From Niabella insulamsoli (lineage in GTDB: Bacteria; Bacteroidota; Bacteroidia; Chitinophagales; Chitinophagaceae): a DNA stretch of 64,000 nt. This document shows, piece by piece, positions 54,151 to 62,178 of the stretch. A model generated the notes under the pieces. The model ran no database searches, had not been told where the DNA came from, and was given only the letters and a program-made list of their open reading frames with translations. Where the stretch lies: the NCBI RefSeq assembly GCF_039652435.2, contig NZ_CP190246.1:62001-126000 (forward strand), written 5' to 3'. The number at the start of each line of letters is the position of its first letter. Within the stretch, counting starts at the first letter, position 1. The position numbers and the translations under genes were made by a program.

Positions 54151-54322
54151 GCATTACTATATAAACCCCAGCGGCTTGGTTGTACTTACCGAGCGTTTTT
54201 TGCGGGAGCGGGGCTACTGTTGCGGTAGCGGCTGTCGCCATTGTCCTTTCGACTATATAAAAGTTCCCGAACCGAAAAGAAGTTTGCTGCGCCATGAACG
54301 AAATCAGAAAGAAAAAGAATAA
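54131..54322 (+). CDS. DUF5522-like small cysteine-cluster protein
   Basis: 63 residues. A compact metal-site-like cluster, Cys30, Cys31, Cys35 and Cys38 (GYCCGSGCRHCPF), follows a GEHYYINPSGLVVLTERFL start. It probably binds zinc or an iron-sulfur cluster. It overlaps trmB by 20 bases and the alkyltransferase-like gene by 29, so all three are co-translated. The function of the family is not known to me; a role in RNA or DNA modification is suggested only by its neighbours. Confidence 0.8.
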   Translation: MNWIEGEHYYINPSGLVVLTERFLRERGYCCGSGCRHCPFDYIKVPEPKRSLLRHERNQKEKE

Positions 54323-54686
54323 TCCCGCTAAGATCAAAGCGATCCAACCATCCGGGAAAGCCGACCAGGGCTTTTTCGAGCAGGTTTTTGAGATTGCCCG
54401 CCAGATTCCCAAAGGCCGCGTTACCTCTTACGGCGCTATAGCGAAGTGTATCGGCACGGGTAAATCGGCGCGACTTGTTGGCTGGGCCATGAATGGCAGC
54501 AGCAAAGCTAAGCCTAAAGTTCCGGCACACCGCGTGGTGAACAGCGCCGGGCGGCTTTCGGGCAAACTGGCTTTTAAAACCCCCACTTTGATGGAAGAAC
54601 TGCTGGCAAAAGAAGGCGTTTCCGTTAAGAATGATAAGGTGGGGGATTTTAGAAAAATTTTCTGGAATCCGATGGAAGAACTGTAA
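54294..54686 (+). CDS. Alkyltransferase-like (ATL) protein, MGMT family lacking catalytic cysteine
   Basis: 130 residues, the length of the DNA-binding domain of O6-methylguanine-DNA methyltransferases. The fold markers are present: IPKGRVTSYGAIA with Tyr46, and the arginine-finger helix SARLVGWAMNG with Arg60. The usual active-site PCHR is here Pro77-Ala78-His79-Arg80, so the methyl-accepting cysteine is replaced by alanine. ATL proteins bind alkylated guanines and hand them to nucleotide-excision repair rather than repairing them directly. Overlap with the DUF5522 gene suggests joint expression. Confidence 0.88.
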   Translation: MNEIRKKKNNPAKIKAIQPSGKADQGFFEQVFEIARQIPKGRVTSYGAIAKCIGTGKSARLVGWAMNGSSKAKPKVPAHRVVNSAGRLSGKLAFKTPTLMEELLAKEGVSVKNDKVGDFRKIFWNPMEEL

Positions 54687-54702
54687 ATTCGCGCCTTCAA
54701 AA

Positions 54703-55068
54703 ATGTTTGTGCCTTTACATAATCAGCGCTCGTTGCGCTTTCGGCGGTGGAGCCGGAAGTCTTATGCCGCGTTTCACAGCATTGGCAAACATGTTACCAT
54801 TGGCAACCTCAAGAATATTGTGGCAGACACCCTGCTCGGTAAGCAGAAAAACGGGCCATCTTTTCCAACAGGCAACACTGATATAGAAACGAACGGGGAA
54901 GCTTCCCTCCTTCCCGAAGAGCAGCAGGATCTGATGCAGGAAATTATTTCCCCGGTGCCCGTGCGTGTTCCTGCAGAGCAAGCGAACCCAACCCGTTATA
55001 AATTTTATTTATGGCCAACAGCAAACGATGCTGTTGGCTTTTTTTATGTGCTAAAAACAGTTTTTTAA
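54703..55068 (+). CDS. Leader-like ORF upstream of the BtuB-like receptor
   Basis: 121 residues from ATG 54703 (the frame is open further upstream into the ATL gene). The N-terminal part is basic (RFRRWSRKSYAAFHSIGKH) followed by VTIGNLKNIVADTLLGKQ. From memory, short ORFs with similar RFRRWSRKSYA-type starts lie ahead of TonB-receptor genes in other Bacteroidota, but I cannot confirm it here. The stop codon (55066-55068) is one base before the receptor ATG at 55070. The last part of the ORF (codons near WPTANDAVGFF) is encoded by an intrinsic terminator hairpin. So translation of this ORF could decide whether transcription continues into the receptor. Confidence 0.6.
   Translation: MFVPLHNQRSLRFRRWSRKSYAAFHSIGKHVTIGNLKNIVADTLLGKQKNGPSFPTGNTDIETNGEASLLPEEQQDLMQEIISPVPVRVPAEQANPTRYKFYLWPTANDAVGFFYVLKTVF
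55014..55045 (+). terminator. Intrinsic terminator inside the leader ORF, before the BtuB-like gene
   Basis: GCCAACAGC (55014-55022), 7-base loop, GCTGTTGGC (55030-55038), followed by seven Ts (55039-55045). A perfect 9-bp stem with a U-run, 25 bases ahead of the receptor start codon. Because it is inside an open frame, ribosomes translating the leader could melt it, giving attenuation control. Confidence 0.85.
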
Positions 55069-55069
55069 A

Positions 55070-56992
55070 ATGAAGAAAGGCTTTATCTCATGGCTTGGCT
55101 TAATGCAGATCATTACAGCTTTTAACAGCGCCGATGCGCAGCAAACCACGCTCGATCCGGTAACCATTACCTCATCGCTGTCAGAAAAACGCAGCTCCGA
55201 AACGGGCCGGAATATGACGATTATTAACGGCAGCGATATTGCCAAATTACCCGTGCATTCGTTAGATGAATTGCTAAAATATGTGCCCGGTATTGAAGTG
55301 CAGTCGCGGGGCCCGCAGGGCGCCCAAAGCGATATCAGCATCCGCGGCGGCACTTACCAGCAGGTGTTAGTGGTACTCGATGGATTGCGTATCAATGATC
55401 CCAATTCAGGACATTTTTCTGCTTACATTCCCATAACACCGGCGCAAATCGACCGGATTGAAATCTTAAAAGGTGCGTCTGCTGCGATCTATGGTTCAGA
55501 TGCTGTGGGCGGCGTAATCAATATTGTTACAAAAGCATTTAACGCGCAAAATCAACAAAAGGATAAACTGCTAAACGGGCAGTTGGCCCTCGGCGAATAC
55601 AACCTGGTAAATACGAATGTTGGCGGATTTGTTCGTGCCGGAAAATGGAGCGTTGATGCGGGGTTATTGTCTAACCATGCTACCGGTGTACAAAAAGTGG
55701 GTACGCGTGGGTTCTTTCATAATACCACCGCGTCGGCAGGCTTTAATGTAAGGTTGAATGAATATTGGAATCTCTCGGCCCGCTCTGTTTATGATCATCG
55801 TGATTTTGACGCGCAAAATTTTTATACAACTTATCTTTCCGACACCGCGACGGAGTTGGTAAAAAGCTGGTGGCATCAGGCGCGGTTGAGTTACCAAAAA
55901 AACAAATCGGGTCTGAGCATTGATGCCGGGTATAAAACTTTAAGCGATCAGTATGCTTTCAACAGCATTTCTCCCGCCAATCAAAACGAGTCAAAATTAT
56001 TTCAATCGTTATTATTATTTCATCAGCAACTGGGGCAGCAAACATTGCTGACAACAGGGTTTAATTTTCAGAACCGGGCCATTGTTTCTAACGACCGGGG
56101 CACCCATAGCCTGAATATTGCCGCGCCTTTTGCCAGCCTGACGCAGCAAATTGGCGACCATTTCAATTTGATGCCCTCGCTGCGGGTTGAATGGATTGGA
56201 AATAATCAGGCAGAGATACTGCCGCAACTCAATGCATCGCTTCGGCTTAAAGATGTGCAGCTGCGCGCAAGTGGCGGCCGCACCGTACGCGCCGCTGAGT
56301 TTACCGAAAGATATAATAATTATAACAGGCAAACGCCTATTGGCAGAAGTATCGGCAATCCCTGGCTGACGCCGGAAGTGTCGTGGGGATATGAAGCCGG
56401 CTTCGACTGGTTTTCAAAAGGTGTACTTAAGGTGTCGTCGACTGTTTTCCAACGCTTTCACAGTAAACTGATTGATTGGGTGTTTACCCCCTACGACGCA
56501 ATGCCGCGAAAAGACAATCTCACACCGGGAACGGATTATTACCTGGCTACCAATATTGCCAGGATTAATACTACAGGCTTTGAAACGGATGTTCAGTACC
56601 GTGCCCGTTTTGCTGAAAAGCAAATGCTTTTCTTAAACGCAGGCATGGTGTGGCTGTATAGTAAAAGCAGCGAAGCAAACCCTTCTTTCTACACTTCGTC
56701 GCACGCCCGGTTTTTAAGTAATTTCAACCTGCAATATGAAGTGGGTAAATGGGGGGTGAGTCTTACCGGCCTTTATAAAGTACGCAATCAACAACAGGCG
56801 CCTGCGATCAACGCACATATTAGCAAAGATTATTTTTTGCTGAACGCAAGAGCGAAATATAGTTTTCTTAAAGATCGGTTGGCCGCATTTGCACAGGTGG
56901 ATAACGTATTGGATCGGAATTATAGCGATCTTTTGGGATCGGTAATGCCCGGCCGTTGGCTACAAGGCGGCATTAGTTTCAGCTGTTTCTAA
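55070..56992 (+). CDS. BtuB-like TonB-dependent receptor
   Basis: 640 residues with a signal peptide (cleavage after NSADAQ). TonB box (LDPVTITSSLSEKRSS), plug (PVHSLDELLKYVPGIEVQSRG, SDISIRGGTYQQVLVVLDGLRINDPNSGHF, GASAAIYGSDAVGGVINIVTKAF) and a 22-strand barrel. It lacks the carboxypeptidase-like N-domain of the SusC receptors. Its size and layout fit vitamin B12-type (BtuB) or ferric-siderophore-type receptors; the B12 label is by general likeness only. No cobalamin riboswitch is seen upstream. It is preceded by a leader ORF with a terminator, so expression is probably conditional. Confidence 0.9.
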   Translation: MKKGFISWLGLMQIITAFNSADAQQTTLDPVTITSSLSEKRSSETGRNMTIINGSDIAKLPVHSLDELLKYVPGIEVQSRGPQGAQSDISIRGGTYQQVLVVLDGLRINDPNSGHFSAYIPITPAQIDRIEILKGASAAIYGSDAVGGVINIVTKAFNAQNQQKDKLLNGQLALGEYNLVNTNVGGFVRAGKWSVDAGLLSNHATGVQKVGTRGFFHNTTASAGFNVRLNEYWNLSARSVYDHRDFDAQNFYTTYLSDTATELVKSWWHQARLSYQKNKSGLSIDAGYKTLSDQYAFNSISPANQNESKLFQSLLLFHQQLGQQTLLTTGFNFQNRAIVSNDRGTHSLNIAAPFASLTQQIGDHFNLMPSLRVEWIGNNQAEILPQLNASLRLKDVQLRASGGRTVRAAEFTERYNNYNRQTPIGRSIGNPWLTPEVSWGYEAGFDWFSKGVLKVSSTVFQRFHSKLIDWVFTPYDAMPRKDNLTPGTDYYLATNIARINTTGFETDVQYRARFAEKQMLFLNAGMVWLYSKSSEANPSFYTSSHARFLSNFNLQYEVGKWGVSLTGLYKVRNQQQAPAINAHISKDYFLLNARAKYSFLKDRLAAFAQVDNVLDRNYSDLLGSVMPGRWLQGGISFSCF

Positions 56993-57021
56993 AAACGCAA
57001 AAACAACAGGCATATAAATAA

Positions 57022-57049
57022 GAAAGCCGGCGCATCATGGCCGGCTTTC
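57022..57049. terminator. Terminator between the receptor and the convergent DUF4290 gene
   Basis: GAAAGCCGG (57022-57030) pairs with CCGGCTTTC (57041-57049), a 9-bp stem. Flanking T-runs are short in both directions. It lies 30 bases after the receptor stop and 18 bases past the DUF4290 stop, so it probably serves both. Confidence 0.65.
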
Positions 57050-57066
57050 CTGTTTTCGTTATAAAG

Positions 57067-57744
57067 TTAAAAGCGTTTCTTCTTAAAATTATTTCCGCCG
57101 CTGTTACCATTGCGCCGGTTACCATTGTTGTTATTGGTATTCCCGTTGCGCTGCTGGTATTTATTTCTTTTGCCAAAATTGCTTTTGGTATTTTCCTGCT
57201 GCATGCGGTATGCTTTTACATAAGGAGTGTTGGTAAATTCCAGCTGCCCATCGGTAATACTGTTCAGCTCACTTTGAATAGCGTCGTCATGTACTACTTC
57301 TTTATGCCAGTTGTTATAAGCCAGTTTCATGTAATAGGCAATGGCATTGGCAAATCCCTGGCGCTTGTCAGGATCCTGCTCGGCCAGCGCTTTGGTAATC
57401 ACGTCCTCTAAATTTTTCCCTAAATGAGAAAATCGCGATGAGCGCTTCGGGTAAGGAATCGGTTGCGGTTTTGCCCGCAAGGTTTCGCGGGTAGGCGTTG
57501 GATAGGGCGATTCAACATCGATCTTGAAATCGGCAATTAAAAATAAATGATCCCAAAGCTTGTGCCTGAAATCTTCCACGTTTTTCAAATGCGGATTTAA
57601 AAATCCCATCAATTCAATAACAGCCTCAGTATTTTTTTGCCTTCTCTCCGGATCTTCTATTGTTAAAATATGTTCCACCATCTTTTGTACATGGCGCCCA
57701 TACTCGCGCATTGCCAGGTGGTTTCTCGTTGTATTATATTCCAT
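57067..57744 (-). CDS. DUF4290 protein with Asn/Arg/Gly-rich tail
   Basis: 225 residues from ATG 57744; ten further codons upstream are open but start with a poor candidate. The N-terminal 160 residues are helical (EYGRHVQKMVEHILTIED, then the conserved FLNPHLKNVEDFRHKLWDHLF), typical of DUF4290, a family largely restricted to Bacteroidota. The last 45 residues are Asn/Gly/Arg-rich (QRNGNTNNNNGNRR and on), a disordered, RGG-like tail that may bind RNA. It is divergent from the glycosyltransferase at 57849. Function unknown. Confidence 0.85.
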   Translation of the reverse strand: MEYNTTRNHLAMREYGRHVQKMVEHILTIEDPERRQKNTEAVIELMGFLNPHLKNVEDFRHKLWDHLFLIADFKIDVESPYPTPTRETLRAKPQPIPYPKRSSRFSHLGKNLEDVITKALAEQDPDKRQGFANAIAYYMKLAYNNWHKEVVHDDAIQSELNSITDGQLEFTNTPYVKAYRMQQENTKSNFGKRNKYQQRNGNTNNNNGNRRNGNSGGNNFKKKRF

Positions 57745-57848
57745 AAAAATGTTTGGTAAAAAATGTATCTGCAACTTACTTTTTTGCGTGGTGTTATACC
57801 TTTGCAGCTATCTGGCAAAGATATGGGAAAAACCGGGATTATATAATA

Positions 57849-58868
57849 ATGGCTATAATATTAGACGCAAGCGATTTTTACTTAGATACTTATACAGGCG
57901 ACTTGGAAGTCAGGCTATTTAAAGCGCTGGCAGCGAGATTGCCTGGATTTCAATTTTTGTATCCCGCAAAGCCCGGCTTTTCAGGGCCGGCGGCTTCTAA
58001 CCTGCAGGCGGTTCCCTTTCCGGCGGACCGTGGTTTTTTTCAAACGCTGGCCTTGCAGAAATGGCTAAAGGCGCAAAATGCCACTCATTTTATAAGTTTT
58101 AACCGTACTGTAAAAGCCAATTCCGATCTCCGCCGCCTATTTATTATCAAAGACGCAGCTGCCTGGGCCAATGAAAAAGCTATAAAAAATGCAGACGCGT
58201 TGGGTATTGTTTCGAGCGGGCTTTTTAATCAGTTTGTAAAAAAATATCCTGAATATCGCTCCAAAGCCGTGTTGTTAGAAGCGCTGATGGCTGCTTCGCA
58301 GGCAACCGAAGCGACCTATGATGTTAAGGAAAAGTTGACTTCTGGTAAAGAGTATTTTGCGATTGCTGATTTTGGGCTTTCCCGCGAAAAGCTGACAACA
58401 GTTTTGAAGGGTTTTTCTGCTTTTAAAAAACGGCAGCAAAGCAACTGGAAACTGTTGGTGGTATTAAGAGAGCGCGAAGGTTTAAGCCGCGAAGCGGCGG
58501 CGCAGCTCGTTTCGAACTATAAGTACCGCGAAGATGTGGTACTGACGGACAACCAGTTTTTTGCAGAAAAAATAGCCAGGGCTTACACCGTTATCACGCT
58601 TACCAGTGAAGAGGTTTTTCCTTCAATTGCAGTAGAAGCGTTAAGCAGCCGCACGCCGGTAGCTGCGATAAAAACCGAAACCATTGAAAATTTGCTCGGC
58701 GCTGCTGCCGTTTATCTGCAAAAAGCCGACAGCGAAGCCATTGGCGATATGCTAATGACCATGTATAAAGGCGAAACTTTTCGAAAAAATCTGATTAAAA
58801 AGATGGACGCCATTACTTACCCCCAAAATTTGGATGAAACGGCTGCCATGCTACTGAACCGTCAGTAA
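57849..58868 (+). CDS. Glycosyltransferase, GT-B fold, probable GT4
   Basis: 339 residues from ATG 57849, the first start that makes a complete first strand (AIILDASDFYLD). A helix-strand pattern with a C-terminal nucleotide-sugar-binding part: YFAIADFGLSREKL, LLVVLREREGLSREA, and TLTSEEVFPSIAVEALSSRTPVAAI, the GT4 E-x7-E-like region. It is probably cytoplasmic and adds a sugar to a cell-surface polysaccharide or glycoprotein. It is the first of several glycosyltransferases in the last 7 kb, but is separated from the others by gldC and the pseudouridine synthase. Confidence 0.8.
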   Translation: MAIILDASDFYLDTYTGDLEVRLFKALAARLPGFQFLYPAKPGFSGPAASNLQAVPFPADRGFFQTLALQKWLKAQNATHFISFNRTVKANSDLRRLFIIKDAAAWANEKAIKNADALGIVSSGLFNQFVKKYPEYRSKAVLLEALMAASQATEATYDVKEKLTSGKEYFAIADFGLSREKLTTVLKGFSAFKKRQQSNWKLLVVLREREGLSREAAAQLVSNYKYREDVVLTDNQFFAEKIARAYTVITLTSEEVFPSIAVEALSSRTPVAAIKTETIENLLGAAAVYLQKADSEAIGDMLMTMYKGETFRKNLIKKMDAITYPQNLDETAAMLLNRQ

Positions 58869-59057
58869 AAATACTCTACGGCTTTATTTGCTTAATTTTG
58901 CGCCTGAACTGGAACAGGCGGTTGCCTGTTGCGGGCTAGAAAGTATAAAATATACGGGTGAAACGCTCATTATAAAATTTACATTTTTATCACCAGAGGA
59001 ATGAAAATTTTATACCTGAAGAGTTCCATTCGACCATAAAAATAAAAAAGTAAAAGG

Positions 59058-59408
59058 ATGAAAAAATCAACAATAACAATTGATGTGGCGATGGATGAAA
59101 ACCGTGTTCCGGACAGCATACAATGGAGCGCTACTGAAAGCACAGCTGATAAAGCGCAGAAAGCAAAAGCGATGATGATATCTTTTTGGGATGGCGCTGA
59201 CAAAGCGGCGTTGCGTATTGACTTGTGGACGAAAGACATGATGATCGATGAAATGGCTGATTTTTTTTATCAGACTTTAATGACGATGGCCGACACCTAC
59301 GGCAGGGCCACTAAATACAGCGATCAGGTGGTGGATATGAAGACTTTCGCGAAAGATTTTTATAAGAAATTCCAGGCAAAACAGCTGGAAGATAACAAGG
59401 CAGGCTAA
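59058..59408 (+). CDS. gldC: Gliding-motility protein GldC
   Basis: 116 residues, standard for GldC. The compact fold has a MKKSTITIDVAMDENRVPDSIQWSA-type start and two helices ending FYQTLMTMADTYGRATKY. GldC is a soluble protein required in some Bacteroidota for efficient gliding and for type IX secretion. No other gld gene is in the window. It starts about 190 bases after the glycosyltransferase gene and 35 bases (in open frame) before the pseudouridine synthase. Confidence 0.9.
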   Translation: MKKSTITIDVAMDENRVPDSIQWSATESTADKAQKAKAMMISFWDGADKAALRIDLWTKDMMIDEMADFFYQTLMTMADTYGRATKYSDQVVDMKTFAKDFYKKFQAKQLEDNKAG

Positions 59409-59498
59409 AAAAGCCGGATCGAATTATGTTAAAAACTAAAATTTGTTATCATCAAACTTAAAGAACTAATTGTTTTCGAAGATGAAAACATCGTAGCG

Positions 59499-60173
59499 TT
59501 GAATAAGCCGCCTGGCATGCTTTCTATTCCCGACCGGGAAGGAAAAGAATCCAGTTTAAAGGATTATCTGAAAGAAGCGTATGGCGACATTTTTACGGTG
59601 CACCGGCTCGATAAGGAAACCAGCGGCCTGATCATTTTTGCGAAAACCCCGGCTGCCCACAAACATTTCAGCAGGCAGTTTGAGGAAAGAAAAACCGTTA
59701 AAATATACCTGGGACTATTGATCGGATCACTTCCGAACGACGAAGGCCGCATAGATGCGCCGATTGCTGAAAACATGGCAAAACGCGGCACTATGTTGAT
59801 TCATAAACGCGGAAAACCTGCGCTAACTGATTATCATTTGTTAAAGGAACTCAAAATGTATAGTTGGGTTCAGTTCCGTATTCACACGGGCCGCACCCAT
59901 CAAATACGCGTGCACGCGAAAGAGCTCGGCGCCCCGCTCGTGGGCGACCCCATTTACGGCGATGGAAAGCCCGTTTTGCTTTCTTCTTTTAAAAGCAAAT
60001 TCAAACTTAGTAAAGACGTGCTGGAAGAAAAGCCGCTGCTGAACCGCCTCGCGCTGCATGCATTTCAACTAAAAATAACTGATGAAGACGGCAACTGGAT
60101 AGAACTGGAAGCGCCTTTACATAAAGACTTAAAAGTTACGGTTTTACAACTTGAAAAATATTTGAAGAAATAG
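59499..60173 (+). CDS. RluA-family pseudouridine synthase with unclear start
   Basis: 225 residues from the first ordinary start, TTG 59499. The family signature HRLDKETSG holds the catalytic Asp, and the fold continues with HTGRTHQIRVHAKELGAPLVGDPIYGDGKP (cited by position about 130-160). The in-frame sequence is open back to 59433 and encodes a family-like KLKELIVFEDENIVAL just upstream, but contains no ATG, GTG or TTG before 59499. So the true start may be a rare codon or lie behind an unseen frameshift. It isomerises uridine in tRNA or rRNA. It probably shares a transcript with gldC. Confidence 0.88.
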   Translation: MNKPPGMLSIPDREGKESSLKDYLKEAYGDIFTVHRLDKETSGLIIFAKTPAAHKHFSRQFEERKTVKIYLGLLIGSLPNDEGRIDAPIAENMAKRGTMLIHKRGKPALTDYHLLKELKMYSWVQFRIHTGRTHQIRVHAKELGAPLVGDPIYGDGKPVLLSSFKSKFKLSKDVLEEKPLLNRLALHAFQLKITDEDGNWIELEAPLHKDLKVTVLQLEKYLKK

Positions 60174-60457
60174 CAGACGAAGAACGAGTGAGATCTAACG
60201 CGAAGAAAAGGACGAATTGAAGCGTAGGGCGGGCGAGGCCTATTTTTTATATGTCGTCGTAACCTGGCAATGTGGATTCGCATTTTTTCCAAAAACATCC
60301 TGTTGCGCATGGCGGATTTTTCCCGTCTTTTATGTTCGTGAAGATTTAAGAGAACATTTTGAAAGTTATCGGAATAGATTTTGAGGAGATTTATATTTTT
60401 AAAGTGCGATATTTTAAGCATTTTTGAATTTATAAACCAAAAGCGGGACATTTTTTG

Positions 60458-61279
60458 ATGTTTGAGAGAAATGCAAAGCCGATTATTTCGGTATTAGTGT
60501 CGACCTATAACTGGCCCCAGGCACTAAATCTTTGTTTGTTATCTATTGAGAATCAATCTGAAAAACCTTTCGAGGTAATTATTGCAGATGATGGATCAAC
60601 GATAGCAACAAAGGAGCTGATCGATAATTTTAGAAAAAGATCTTCACTCAATATAAAGCATGTGTGGCACGAAGACAAGGGATTTAGGCTGGCCAAGATA
60701 AGGAATATGGCCATTGCTCAGGCCTCGGGCGACTATATTGTGCAGGTGGACGGGGATATTATTTTACACCGGCACTTTATAAAAGATCATAAGTCTTTTG
60801 CAAAAAAGAACTCTTTTGTAAGAGCCAGCCGGATTTACATTAATGAACTCGTATCGGAGCAGATGATAGAAAGCGGAGCGTATAAAGTGAGTGTGTTCAG
60901 CAAAGGTATCAGCAACTTTTTTAGTGGGTTGAGAATTCCTTTTATCCGGAGGTTTTTTGAACATAATTATAAGGTAAAAGGCCTGGAGCGTTATGAAATT
61001 CACGGATGTAATATGGCGTATTGGCGGGCTGACGCGATCGAGGTAAATGGTTATAACGAGGCTTTTGAAGGTTGGGGGCCGGAAGATAAGGAGTTCGTTG
61101 TGAGAATGCTCAACAGTGGTAAAGTCAGGCGATTTCTGAAAGGCGGAGGCATCGCGTTTCATTTGTATCACAAAGAAAGTTCGCGGGCATTTCAGGAAGC
61201 TAATCAGCGTTTACTCGATGACGCCATCGGGCAAAACAAAAAAAAATGTAAACAGGGAATCGATCAATATTTGAAATAA
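60458..61279 (+). CDS. Glycosyltransferase family 2 (first of a pair)
   Basis: 273 residues from ATG 60458 (a TTG one codon earlier is also open). GT-A fold: ISVLVSTYNWPQAL start, VIIADDGS metal and nucleotide site, DYIVQVDGDIILH with the DxD motif, and the EGWGPEDKEF acceptor/catalytic motif near residue 205. It transfers sugars to a growing glycan. It shares clear similarity with the next gene (see the findings), so they are probably an ancient duplication. Confidence 0.9.
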   Translation: MFERNAKPIISVLVSTYNWPQALNLCLLSIENQSEKPFEVIIADDGSTIATKELIDNFRKRSSLNIKHVWHEDKGFRLAKIRNMAIAQASGDYIVQVDGDIILHRHFIKDHKSFAKKNSFVRASRIYINELVSEQMIESGAYKVSVFSKGISNFFSGLRIPFIRRFFEHNYKVKGLERYEIHGCNMAYWRADAIEVNGYNEAFEGWGPEDKEFVVRMLNSGKVRRFLKGGGIAFHLYHKESSRAFQEANQRLLDDAIGQNKKKCKQGIDQYLK

Positions 61280-61358
61280 AAAGAATTAATAACCGCAATA
61301 GGGCAACAATCTGTGCCGCGGCGATTAAATCAATCTATAGAAAAATAAAGATATACGA

Positions 61359-62153
61359 ATGAAAAGGAACGTAACCACCACCTTGGTTATTTCTACTTAC
61401 AACTGGCCGGAAGCTCTTGAGCTGGTATTGCGGAGCACTTTTAGGCAAACAACCCTGCCGGATGAAATCATCATTGCAGACGACGGTTCGGGCTTGGGCA
61501 CGCGCAAACTGATTGAAGGATTGAAGCAGGAAAGCCCGATTCCGATCAGGCATTTTTGGCACGAAGACAAAGGTTTTAGAAAAACAGTGATTATGAATAA
61601 AGCAATCGCCGCAGCAACCGGAGATTATATTATTCAGATCGATGGCGACATCTTACTTCATTCAAAGTTTATTGCAGATCATATCAATGAAGCGGAAAAG
61701 GGTTACTATATCAGGGGAAGCAGAGCGCTGCTTTCCCCATCCAAAACCTTCTCTGTTTTTAGCACCAAAAAATTGCATATCCACGCGTTAAGCATGGGCG
61801 TGACCAATCGCATTAACGCTTCCCGCTGGCCACTTTTGTCAAAGGTTTTATCCAAAAACAGGTATAAGTCCAATAATCTTAAAGGGTGTAATTTTTCTTT
61901 TTGGAAGGAAGATTTTATTGCTGTGAACGGTTATAACAACGATTTAGAGGGATGGGGCCATGAAGACATAGAATTGGCTGCCAGGTTGACGAATATTGAT
62001 ATAAAACAACGGAAACTTAAAATGAAAGCCGTGTGTTTTCATTTGCATCATGAAATTAATTCGCGGCACAACCAATCCATCAACTACAATAAATATCTTG
62101 AAGTGGTGAAGTATAAGGTGGTTAAATGTAAACTGGGATTGGAGCTGCTCTGA
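61359..62153 (+). CDS. Glycosyltransferase family 2 (second of a pair)
   Basis: 264 residues. The GT-A features match the previous gene: TLVISTYNWPEALELV, IIIADDGSGLG, DYIIQIDGDILLHS and LEGWGHEDIELA. Conserved HEDKGFR and HLHHE segments are also shared. It lies 79 bases downstream of its paralogue, probably in one transcript, and may add a later sugar to the same glycan. Acceptor and donor are unknown. Confidence 0.9.
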   Translation: MKRNVTTTLVISTYNWPEALELVLRSTFRQTTLPDEIIIADDGSGLGTRKLIEGLKQESPIPIRHFWHEDKGFRKTVIMNKAIAAATGDYIIQIDGDILLHSKFIADHINEAEKGYYIRGSRALLSPSKTFSVFSTKKLHIHALSMGVTNRINASRWPLLSKVLSKNRYKSNNLKGCNFSFWKEDFIAVNGYNNDLEGWGHEDIELAARLTNIDIKQRKLKMKAVCFHLHHEINSRHNQSINYNKYLEVVKYKVVKCKLGLELL

Positions 62154-62178
62154 TAAGGCGCTCCAATCCGCGTTGAGT

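Noticed and set aside
54687..55069. Cobalamin riboswitch upstream of the BtuB-like receptor
   Set aside because: No B12-box-like conserved core was found; the hairpin is a plain terminator.
60065..60451. 128-codon minus-strand frame over the end of the pseudouridine synthase
   Set aside because: Its sequence is low-complexity, rich in Arg/Ser/Phe, and it lies largely antisense to a well-supported gene.
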